Made by a program: the position numbers and the translations under genes. From Paenibacillus turpanensis (lineage in GTDB: Bacteria > Bacillota > Bacilli > Paenibacillales > YIM-B00363), in NCBI RefSeq assembly GCF_011421635.1, contig NZ_WTLI01000023.1, positions 27,862 to 91,861 on the forward strand: a stretch of DNA of 64,000 bases. The letters run 5' to 3'. The notes beneath the pieces were generated by a model. That model was not told where the DNA came from, searched no databases, and saw nothing but the letters and a program-made list of their open reading frames with translations. Of the stretch, positions 24,897-33,436 are shown in pieces (position 1 is the stretch's first letter; every line of letters starts with the position of its first letter).

Positions 24897-26102
24897 TTAG
24901 TACCCGTATGAGCCTGTCGCAAAGGTGCTCGGGTCCCACCACTTATAGCCGGCTGCAGGCTCTGACCAAGGCTCGGCTTGCGGTTCAACCGTTTGCGCAG
25001 GGATTTCGTTTTCACTGCCCGTTGTAACTAATTCCGTCGGCTTATCTAGGTTCAGACCTTGGATCTGGCTCAACTGCGTGTAGTTTTCTTTCTTGCCCAG
25101 CCAGTTAACCAGATTAATTAGAAGCACATCGTCATCTACTTCATTGAAGCCGTCATACGTTGTTTTGGAAGCGCCATTCTCTTCACGCTTATACTTTGGC
25201 GTAACATCCTCAACCGGGGACGAATCCCCGATAAACGCGGCCTTTCCTTTTCCGACTTTAGCAATTGCAACGTAAGGGCCTTCTTCGATTCCGCCGCCGT
25301 TGTACACGCCTTTATCCACCGCGTTGCCCCACTTCGCGCTCGTCTTCGGCAAATAAACGATGCCCTTTGCTTTGTTCGGATCGGTAATCGCTATCGTAGA
25401 ACCTGCATGCATTGCTACTTCGGACACACCCTTAGTTATACCGAGCGACTGCTCCGGCGAAACGATTACGTTTGCCGTAATATTGCCAAGCGCATTATAA
25501 CGGAAGCGTACACCAAAGTTTTCACTCAGCCAGTCAGAGCTTTCTACGCCCTGCATTGCAGCAGAACTCGCTTCTTCGCTGGACATCCCCTTCGCCGGGT
25601 TATCCCAAGCGCCGCGGCGATAGCCGTTAAATACCTCGGAGGAATCCCAACGGTTTTTGTTGCGGTCCGCATTGTAATGGTCAGAGATAAAGAAAATGCT
25701 GCCGCCGGAGTTGACGTATTGAAGCATGGCCTCCTGCTCTGAGGTCTTGTAAGGAATGTTCGCCTCTGCGATTACAAATACATCGTAGCCTTGCAAGTCA
25801 CTCAGTGTGATTGGAGTAGACTTACGCAGCTCCTTCACTTCATAACCCGCATTGGCAACCCCATTGCCGAAATCGGAAAAGCCGCCGTCAATAACCCAAT
25901 CCGCCGCTCCGGCCGTTTGTCCATGCGTGTTGTCGAACAACACTTTTTTGCCATTCGGTGTACCTTTGGCTGTAATGTAAGGGGCTTGGTCAGTTGGGCC
26001 TTCTGCTTGCACTAAGATCGCCTGATAGCTCGAAGCTAATACAGGAATCGCTACCGCTAATACGATCGCGGCCTTTTTCCAAGTAAAACGTGTGGTAGAC
26101 AC
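24897..26102 (-). CDS. secreted protein with GATase-like domain
   Basis: The 401-residue protein starts at ATG 26102 and has an N-terminal signal peptide (WKKAAIVLAVAIPVLASSYQAILVQAEG). The mature part opens with GKKVLFDNTHGQTAGAADWVIDGGFSDF and has DLQGYDVFVIAEANIPYKTSEQEAMLQYVNSGGSIFFISDHY, a flavodoxin/GATase1-like pattern common in secreted proteins that accompany extracellular nucleases. No catalytic cysteine is obvious. The C-terminal 60 residues are Pro/Glu-rich. It lies 55 bases downstream of the giant nucleotidase gene on the same strand, so the two are probably one operon. Confidence 0.7.
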   Translation of the reverse strand: MSTTRFTWKKAAIVLAVAIPVLASSYQAILVQAEGPTDQAPYITAKGTPNGKKVLFDNTHGQTAGAADWVIDGGFSDFGNGVANAGYEVKELRKSTPITLSDLQGYDVFVIAEANIPYKTSEQEAMLQYVNSGGSIFFISDHYNADRNKNRWDSSEVFNGYRRGAWDNPAKGMSSEEASSAAMQGVESSDWLSENFGVRFRYNALGNITANVIVSPEQSLGITKGVSEVAMHAGSTIAITDPNKAKGIVYLPKTSAKWGNAVDKGVYNGGGIEEGPYVAIAKVGKGKAAFIGDSSPVEDVTPKYKREENGASKTTYDGFNEVDDDVLLINLVNWLGKKENYTQLSQIQGLNLDKPTELVTTGSENEIPAQTVEPQAEPWSEPAAGYKWWDPSTFATGSYGY

Positions 26103-26156
26103 GGTTGGTAACCTCCAATTGGAGCTCCCCCTTCATGGGAAGGGGCGGAGCCGTTC

Positions 26157-29100
26157 TTAGCCTTTAATTTTAATGTCGTCGATCGAGAAGTTGCCGTTGC
26201 CACTCTTGTTGTAAGTTAGCCTGATTTTAGTAGTTTCTTTTGGTAGAGAGTATGATTGCACCACAGCAGCATTCGTAAGGTTTGTACCAACTTGTAGCGT
26301 TTGAATAGTTACCCATTCTCCATTACGGTATCCTTCAATAATAAAGGATGAAGTGTTGGTTGAACCCTGATTTTTCACCCAAAACGAAAGTGTACCTTCC
26401 CCTGAAAGTGTAAATTCAGGAGACTCGGCAAAATCCCCAGCGCTATCAAATTTTAGTGATGGCGAGCTTTGTCCAAAATTGCCGGATGTAGTATACGTCG
26501 CGATGGAATGCAGTGTCCACTCTTTAGGAGTAGATCCAGGGTATTCCGTAAAGCCTTCCGTGATGCGGACTTTACCCGAGTTGAAAATCGCTATTTGATT
26601 ATTTAAAGCTGAAGCTGCTGTGTCCACATCGTTCTGGGAAGCATTCTCATCCGCGAGAACGATCTGCGCCTGAATAATAGCATCATATAGAAGCTGCCTA
26701 GAGCTTTCATACTCGCCTACCGCACTACCTTCCACCGCATTATCGTACAGCTCATCTGCCGAACGAATGACAGCATCCAATACTGTCTTGTTCACTACAT
26801 TTTCTGATGACTCCTCATATGTTGCAGCAGTAACCGTAGTGATTTGATTCACTTCACCATTCGCATTCATCGCATCGACATACACAGCAGTAAGTGTGTC
26901 GCCGTACACAGCCTTTAGTACTGTTGTCACACCTTCGGGGATATCAGTTGCAATTGAAAAGCTGCCTTTGAACACTCCAGAGTCGGCAGTCAGTTCGTTT
27001 AATTGTACAAAAATTCCGTTTGTGTCTGCCGTCGAATACACTTGGACTGTAACGGATTCCTGGCTGTTGCTTCTGGTATCAAGATCAGCATCATTTAATG
27101 TGATTACCGGGCCTTCGTAAAAGCTATAAGTTGTTTTATTAAAAGAGATTGTTCCAGTCTGCGGAGGCAGCTGCGCCCGCACCTCGGAGGTTTCAATACC
27201 AAGTACTTTCATACCATTCAAGCTGCCAGTTTGTGCAACTGGGGTTACTTCAAACTGGATGAACTTCCCAACATCTTCTGAAGTTGGGACATACGTTATA
27301 CCTGTTGCTCCCTCAATCTTTAAGCCGCTTGCATACCAAGCATAAATGGATTGTCCTTCCGCATCATTTTCTGCATCGATATATTCGTAATGACCGGTCA
27401 AGGTATTTCCAACGCGGAATGTGCCCGTTACACTCACATTTTTTGCTTCCGGCGCTTGATTCACAGGTGTGTTACCGCCCAAGATCGTGACACCCGTAAT
27501 TTTTTCGATAGAAGGCTTTGAATTGTAAGCATCAATTGCGCCTTCGATTTCGACGAGCGAGTTCAGCTCGGCATTCACCAGCTTATCTTTTAGAGCTGTA
27601 TCACTGTAATAACTGTTGGACTGCGGAACCTGAATCGTATCCGCATTCGCTGTAAAATCCGTTCGTCCAAGCGTATCCGATAAGACAAATACCGTGTTCG
27701 TATTACTCTTCTCTGTTTTCGAAGTTAAGTACCCTCGAACAACCACAGGAGTACCGCTGGCCGATGCTTTCGCTTCGGCAATCGTCATTGCAGGATTTGC
27801 AACGGTATGTGCTAGCACAATAACGGTAAAAGTCTTCGTGTCGCTGACAGCCCCTTTACGGATCGTCGCCGTCAGCGTTACGGTTCTGTCCGGCTGGCCC
27901 ATCGCCGGGCGTGTAACTGCTCCAGTGCTTCCCACGGCAGACGGATCGCTTGATGTCCAAGCAATAGACGTTCCATTCGAGCCGCTTGTCACAAGCGACA
28001 ACATCTTGGTCACTTCCGTAAGCGCAGTATTACCGCCAAGAATAACCGTTTCCGTAAGAACGTCCTTGTCGGCCTGAACAGCCTCTGTATCCGGCAGCGG
28101 CTTTGGCTCTAGAACAAGACGATAGGTCACGGTATCCGCTTCGTCCGCGCTCGATACCGTAATTTCAAGTACCGTTCCAGCTAATTGCTTCGGAATTTCA
28201 ACGGAATAAGTACCTGTGTTATCTACTGCAGCGTTACCAAGCACATCCGCTCCGGTACGTACCGTTACGGATGCTCCAGCTTTCGCTCTACCCTTAACCA
28301 ACGTATCGCCTTCGCGGACGATCTCGAGCTCGTCCAACACCTCCGGCAATACGATGATTTGAAACAATTTTTGATCTGCAACGCTGCCTTTCGTGATCGT
28401 GGCCGTGAGCATAACGACTGCGTTTGGCTGTCCTTTAGCCGGACGAGTAACCACGCCATCCATAGAAATAACAGCAGCGTTACTAGATGTCCACGTAATC
28501 ACCGTTCCACTAGCCCCGGAAGCTGGCAGTGTAAGATTGTCAATGACTTCCATTGTGTCCCCTAATGTTAATGCGGCTTTATCCGCTGCTACCGCATCGG
28601 CATCGGTCATTTCAGCCGTTACGGTAATATCGGCGGAGGTACGCGGGTAAATTTGGGAAGTATTGCTAAACACCGCAACTGCACCCGTTATGGTCACGGT
28701 GTCTCCATTTTTCAATGAACCAATTGACACATTGTATTTCTTGAAATAAACGGTAAACTTTGCACCGCCTGCATTGATCATAAACCGGTCAGACGCAAGG
28801 TCAGAAACAATAGCTCCCTTTACAGTAATCAGCTCACCTTTATGATTATCAAGCTCCGATAAAGCAATTTCCTTCGGCGTTACTGGAGAATTCGGCTCAT
28901 TAAGCTTAGTCACCGTCGAACCGGAATCAAACTCCTCTTCTCCATTGTAATTTTTGTTTTTACCGGATACTTTCACCTTGTCGCCGATCGTAATCGTATC
29001 TGCTATCGCTGGTTTATATACATAGATTCCTCCAGTGGAATCCTGCATATAAAACGAGCCGTCGCTTAGCGGGGCAGTTGTAACGATCCCTATTGTCGTA

Positions 29101-32100
29101 CCCTCTTGACCATTAGCCAAGCTGCGGATTTGCTGAATCGTTGGATATTCAGACTTGTAAGCTACTGCATAACGAGGTCCCTCGTTTTTTCCCACTGTAT
29201 TCGAAACATAAACCGTTCCAGCGGCCTCACCAAGATTAAGTCCTGTAACCGTCGCCGTAGACTCTCCCGCAGCGACCGTCGCTTGTCCCAGTACAGTCCG
29301 CACAGAAGTGTCTGCCGTAGCATAAACCTTAACTACATTGCCCGCCGTAAGCCCTGTTACCGTTACTGTATCGGCTGCACCCGCGTCGTTCAATGCAGAC
29401 AGTTCGTTTACGTAACGGATGCGGCCCTCGGCATGATACTCAATTGGAGTACCGAAGCTCTTTACAAAAGAAATAAGTCCCTCGAGATCTTCCGGTCCGG
29501 TAATTGAATTTTTACCAAGCTGGCCGATCGGCGCATATCTCGATCCAGTCGAAGTCGACATGTAGTTATTTGTCACTAACGTATACGTCGCATTCGGGTC
29601 AATTGGCGTTCCGTCCGGAAGCGTAACCTCAACGACTTTGCTTGTCGCGAAGTTATACGTGTATTTAAAGCCGCCCACACTGTAGTCCGGTCCATATCTC
29701 GCGCTCATCTGCGCTTCGAGAATCGGAATCAGGTCTGCTCCTTTAATCTCCAGCTTCACCAAGACATTGTTAAACGGAAGAATGTTGAACAGCTCACCCC
29801 AAGTAATGTCGCCTTGGTTCAGCTTGTCGCGAATGCCCCCGCCGTTCATCATGGCGAAATCGCTGTCCATTGCATATTTCATGCTGTCGGCAATCAGATT
29901 GCCAAGCGCATTGTCGCCCGTGTTGGTGTATCCGCCTTCCATCGGAATTGCGGCATTACCAACAACTTGGTTCAAAATCGGCTGGATTTCAGCAAGGTAC
30001 TTATCCAGAATCGCTTTGACCGCTGCGTCCGGCGTTCGGTTCGCTTGATCCACATAAACAATTTCAGCCGTTTTGCTTACGATATCTTTCGTAACCGGAT
30101 CGATGACGATATCCACATCAGCAAACGCTTTTCCGTACTCAAGCGCCTGCACGATCAGCTTTCCGTCCACCAGACCGTTATTCACGACATGGTTGTGGGC
30201 TGCAAAGATGATATCCACTTCGTCGTCCACTTTTTCCGCGAGGGCAGCAACAGGTCCAGTTACCGTCTCCCCGCTCTGCGTTCCGTCCACATGCGCCAGC
30301 ACGATAATGGCCTTCACGCCTTGTGCTTTCAATGCTGCTGCCGCATCGTTCACAGCCGCCGCTTCATCGGTAAATTCGATGTCTTTAATACCCTCCGGCA
30401 TTACCATGCCTGCGGCCGACTCTGTGACGACACCGATAAAGCCGATCTTCGCCCCGCCCACTTCTTTTACCGCATAGGCAGGAAGCACGAGTGCTCCGTC
30501 TTTCTTATACTTCACATTCGCAGCCAATACAGGGAAATTCATTCCGTCGTAGTTTGGCGTGCCTTTTCCTTCCGGATGCTCTCCGCCTTTTACCATACGG
30601 AGCATTTCCGCCGTACCTTCATCCAGCTCATGGTTGCCAATCACACCGACATCAAAGCCGATTGATTCCATAATTTCGACTGTCGGCTCGTCCTGGAACA
30701 ACGCGGATACCGGGCCGCTGCCGCCAATCATATCGCCCGCATGCACGATCAACGTGTTCGGGTTCGCCGCTTTACGCTCTTTCAAGTAGGTCGCCACATA
30801 ATCCATGCGGCCGACCTTTTCGTTCACCTTGTCGCCGTTCACGTCAAGATCATACACATTGTCGATCTTGCCGTGCAGGTCGTTCAAGCTCAGAAGCTGA
30901 ACCTGAATCGGCGCGGAAGGTGTATCATCAGAATCATCGTCATCATCGCTGCTGCCGCCAGAGCTGCCGGAACTTCCTCCTGGTCTGCTGCCGGTGCTTT
31001 CCGAAACGTCTCCCCCAGCGACCTTAGCCGTAATGCCCGCCGCCAATTGCAAAGCGCCCGGTGCGTTTTCAAACGTAACTCCGTTTACAGAAACAATGGC
31101 TTGCTGAATCATACCCGGTCCATAAACGGGGGCCGGCCCTGTCATTTCCAGGGTATTGACTCGCCCCTCTTTACCAACATGAATTTCTGATCCATTAGAT
31201 TTCGGTTTAGTCGATACCGTAGAAACAATACCGCCACGAATCGTTAGAAGTGTATTTGTACCGATGCTCATCGAGTTTACGGTTCCTTCGTTCACCGTTA
31301 CCGACGATTGCGCTCCCGCTACATTCGTTGTAATGCTTTGCGCATTACCTCCCTCGAATTCAACGGATACGCCAGAAGCGAAAAGCTCAATATTATCGAA
31401 TCCGCCCTCAAAACGAATCGTTGACAGCGACGGTACATTTCCAGTAATAGTCACACTGCCAAACGCTTGGCTTGACGAGCTTGTATTCTCAAGCTTTCCG
31501 CCCGATTCCATCTGAACATCGCGAACCGCTGTTGAACCCCTCGCAACAAGACGCACATTCGCCTTGTTTACTTGAACCGAACCAAGCTGTGAATCCACAA
31601 AATAAATACTGTTCGGTCCACCCCCATGAACAAGCGTCCGACCTGATACGGTTACGTCTTCAAGGGTTACATCTCCCTCTCCAACCCCTTTGGCAATCAC
31701 GAGGTTGCCGCCAACACTCACACTGCGAAGCGTCACATCTTCATTAGAGACGATTAGATGACCCTTCACATCCGAAGTGAATTCCCCCGCCTTCTCCACT
31801 CGAACGACATTCGCGGAAATTGCTTTCGCACGATCGAGAGACACGACCGCTTCCGAACGGGTAATCGAATGAGCCGGGCGATACGTTTCATCCGGGTATC
31901 CCTTCATGTACTGCTTCTCTAAAACAGAAGCAATCGCTCCCTTGCTCCAAGCCGGGATATCCTTCACATCCTTAAAGCGGTTGACCTGCTCTTCCGACGC
32001 TCCCTGCAGCTTAAGCACCTTCTGCAAAATAACAGCTGCTTCTTGGCGGCTGATTTTCTGGTTCGGACGGATCGTTTGATCCTCATATCCGGATATGTAA

Positions 32101-32459
32101 CCAGCCTTCACGGCTGCAGCAATTTCCTTATAAAACCAATCCGAGCTTCGAACATCGGTAAACGGAACCGTTCCCGTTCCACTAAATTCAAAAACACGGT
32201 TTACAATTGCGATAAATTCCGCCCGCGTAATTTCTGCATCCGGACGAACCGATCCGTCGTCGTATCCTTTAATCAAGCCGAGGTCATTCCAATTATCCAG
32301 CTCCAGCTGTGCCCAATGTCCTCTACGATCGGATTGGCCGTCAGCTGCTGCCGCCACAGTCGGTATTCCCGTTATTGTACCTGGAATGGCCAACCCGGCT
32401 AACAGTGATAAAGAAACAATCGTACTGACCGTTTTCTTAAACGGTTTTTGGTAATGCAC
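26157..32459 (-). CDS. giant SLH-anchored 5'-nucleotidase / YhcR-type multidomain exoprotein
   Basis: GTG 32459 follows GGGGAGGAAATAAG, giving 2100 residues. In order: signal peptide (1-40); three SLH domains (42-215; GYDDGSVRPDAEITRAEF, GYEDQTIRPNQKISRQEA, GYPDETYRPAHSITRSEA); a beta-helix-like region (228-490); an Asp-rich linker; a metallophosphoesterase domain with SLNDLHG (524-530), HAGDMIGG (573-580), GNHE (609-612) and AAHNH; a 5'-nucleotidase C-terminal domain with NNYMSTSTGSRY; an OB-fold domain (from about 1120); two atypical bacterial Ig domains (ITWTSSNAAV, IAWTSSDPSAV); a second OB domain; Ig-like units; a FIVAR-like helical unit and a C-terminal jelly roll. It should dephosphorylate nucleotides at the cell wall, for phosphate or nucleoside uptake. 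Confidence 0.9.
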   Translation of the reverse strand: MHYQKPFKKTVSTIVSLSLLAGLAIPGTITGIPTVAAAADGQSDRRGHWAQLELDNWNDLGLIKGYDDGSVRPDAEITRAEFIAIVNRVFEFSGTGTVPFTDVRSSDWFYKEIAAAVKAGYISGYEDQTIRPNQKISRQEAAVILQKVLKLQGASEEQVNRFKDVKDIPAWSKGAIASVLEKQYMKGYPDETYRPAHSITRSEAVVSLDRAKAISANVVRVEKAGEFTSDVKGHLIVSNEDVTLRSVSVGGNLVIAKGVGEGDVTLEDVTVSGRTLVHGGGPNSIYFVDSQLGSVQVNKANVRLVARGSTAVRDVQMESGGKLENTSSSSQAFGSVTITGNVPSLSTIRFEGGFDNIELFASGVSVEFEGGNAQSITTNVAGAQSSVTVNEGTVNSMSIGTNTLLTIRGGIVSTVSTKPKSNGSEIHVGKEGRVNTLEMTGPAPVYGPGMIQQAIVSVNGVTFENAPGALQLAAGITAKVAGGDVSESTGSRPGGSSGSSGGSSDDDDDSDDTPSAPIQVQLLSLNDLHGKIDNVYDLDVNGDKVNEKVGRMDYVATYLKERKAANPNTLIVHAGDMIGGSGPVSALFQDEPTVEIMESIGFDVGVIGNHELDEGTAEMLRMVKGGEHPEGKGTPNYDGMNFPVLAANVKYKKDGALVLPAYAVKEVGGAKIGFIGVVTESAAGMVMPEGIKDIEFTDEAAAVNDAAAALKAQGVKAIIVLAHVDGTQSGETVTGPVAALAEKVDDEVDIIFAAHNHVVNNGLVDGKLIVQALEYGKAFADVDIVIDPVTKDIVSKTAEIVYVDQANRTPDAAVKAILDKYLAEIQPILNQVVGNAAIPMEGGYTNTGDNALGNLIADSMKYAMDSDFAMMNGGGIRDKLNQGDITWGELFNILPFNNVLVKLEIKGADLIPILEAQMSARYGPDYSVGGFKYTYNFATSKVVEVTLPDGTPIDPNATYTLVTNNYMSTSTGSRYAPIGQLGKNSITGPEDLEGLISFVKSFGTPIEYHAEGRIRYVNELSALNDAGAADTVTVTGLTAGNVVKVYATADTSVRTVLGQATVAAGESTATVTGLNLGEAAGTVYVSNTVGKNEGPRYAVAYKSEYPTIQQIRSLANGQEGTTIGIVTTAPLSDGSFYMQDSTGGIYVYKPAIADTITIGDKVKVSGKNKNYNGEEEFDSGSTVTKLNEPNSPVTPKEIALSELDNHKGELITVKGAIVSDLASDRFMINAGGAKFTVYFKKYNVSIGSLKNGDTVTITGAVAVFSNTSQIYPRTSADITVTAEMTDADAVAADKAALTLGDTMEVIDNLTLPASGASGTVITWTSSNAAVISMDGVVTRPAKGQPNAVVMLTATITKGSVADQKLFQIIVLPEVLDELEIVREGDTLVKGRAKAGASVTVRTGADVLGNAAVDNTGTYSVEIPKQLAGTVLEITVSSADEADTVTYRLVLEPKPLPDTEAVQADKDVLTETVILGGNTALTEVTKMLSLVTSGSNGTSIAWTSSDPSAVGSTGAVTRPAMGQPDRTVTLTATIRKGAVSDTKTFTVIVLAHTVANPAMTIAEAKASASGTPVVVRGYLTSKTEKSNTNTVFVLSDTLGRTDFTANADTIQVPQSNSYYSDTALKDKLVNAELNSLVEIEGAIDAYNSKPSIEKITGVTILGGNTPVNQAPEAKNVSVTGTFRVGNTLTGHYEYIDAENDAEGQSIYAWYASGLKIEGATGITYVPTSEDVGKFIQFEVTPVAQTGSLNGMKVLGIETSEVRAQLPPQTGTISFNKTTYSFYEGPVITLNDADLDTRSNSQESVTVQVYSTADTNGIFVQLNELTADSGVFKGSFSIATDIPEGVTTVLKAVYGDTLTAVYVDAMNANGEVNQITTVTAATYEESSENVVNKTVLDAVIRSADELYDNAVEGSAVGEYESSRQLLYDAIIQAQIVLADENASQNDVDTAASALNNQIAIFNSGKVRITEGFTEYPGSTPKEWTLHSIATYTTSGNFGQSSPSLKFDSAGDFAESPEFTLSGEGTLSFWVKNQGSTNTSSFIIEGYRNGEWVTIQTLQVGTNLTNAAVVQSYSLPKETTKIRLTYNKSGNGNFSIDDIKIKG

Positions 32460-32799
32460 CTTATTTCCTCCCCATTTGTTAAGAAGTATGTCGTATCCTC
32501 TGTAATTCCTGTATGCTGTTGTCGAAAAACACACTTTCTATCATACACCAAAGTAGTTTACTAGACTGTAAAGAAATCTCAATAATAGATATAAAACATC
32601 AATCATTTTTTACATTTTTCATTTCAATCTTTGAAAAAAATTAAAAATCACTCATTTCATAGACAGAGATAATCGAAAACCAGCTCTAGTAAATGAAGAC
32701 CTCGTCAAGATGAACCATACTAAACTTCCATTAAAAGGAATATAATGAAATCGTAACAACGCGGGGAATCTCTTGAAAAAAGAAAAGGAGAATGAAGAA
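32460..32799. other. AT-rich divergent intergenic region
   Basis: It is markedly more AT-rich than its surroundings and lies between the giant exoprotein gene and the lipoprotein gene. GAATATAATG near 32740 offers a TATAAT element for the plus-strand gene. No operator or riboswitch was recognised. Confidence 0.45.
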
Positions 32800-33255
32800 A
32801 TGAGAAAGATAGCCGGTATGTTTTTGATTTGCCTAGTCATGTTGATTTGTGTTTCTTGCAGCCAATCCAATGAAAATACGAACAAGTATATCGGTCACAT
32901 TCGCCTAGAGGAAAATAAATTATATGTAGACGAGGTGGAGTGGATTACGGATGAAAACAAGGACCGAATAAATGAATTAAAGCTAACCGAATTCGATATG
33001 GCGAGCGGGTACTATATTTACAACCCGAGCTCGGACCTAAAATCGTTTCAAATAAACGAAAAAACCGTATACAGCTTCATCGACTGGGGCACTGATTTTG
33101 TCGGTGAGGATGAGGACCGTAGGTACAGCACAACGAAACAAGAGGAGTTTATCAAATACTTAAATACATATTCCGACAAAGCGGCCAAAGTACCGTTTTG
33201 GGTTGAAACGAAGGACGGCTACGTTGTTAGCATTAAGGAGGAACAAGTAAACTAG
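32800..33255 (+). CDS. small lipoprotein, unknown
   Basis: ATG 32800 lies nine bases after AAAGGAG; a TTG at 32773 would add ten charged residues before the signal. The 151-residue product has a lipoprotein-type signal (MRKIAGMFLICLVMLICVSC, acylated Cys20), then a polar domain with many aromatic and acidic residues (KLYVDEVEWITDENKDR; FIDWGTDFVGEDED). Composition is AT-rich. The family is not recognised. Confidence 0.65.
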   Translation: MRKIAGMFLICLVMLICVSCSQSNENTNKYIGHIRLEENKLYVDEVEWITDENKDRINELKLTEFDMASGYYIYNPSSDLKSFQINEKTVYSFIDWGTDFVGEDEDRRYSTTKQEEFIKYLNTYSDKAAKVPFWVETKDGYVVSIKEEQVN

Positions 33256-33291
33256 TCTAGTTCACCAAATAAGTAGAAACAAGGCCAAAAC

Positions 33292-33316
33292 AAAAAAAGC
33301 GGGGCTGCCCCCGCTT
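33292..33316 (-). terminator. terminator of the thermonuclease gene
   Basis: AAGCGGGG (33297-33304) and CCCCGCTT (33309-33316) pair closely; on the minus strand a T tract follows. Confidence 0.7.
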
Positions 33317-33436
33317 CTCTCTCCAACCACAGTGGAATCTGCGTCATGATTCTCTTTTATCTCGACGCATCCCTTCTTATCTCTTCATCTCTTTTTATAT
33401 GACCACGTGTTCCTATCCTATTCGTTCACTTTCTCT

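Noticed and set aside
29814..30665. 283-codon plus-strand frame across the nucleotidase domain
   Set aside because: Antisense to the metallophosphoesterase region whose motifs (GNHE, NDLHG) are clear on the minus strand; the antisense frame has no start signal.
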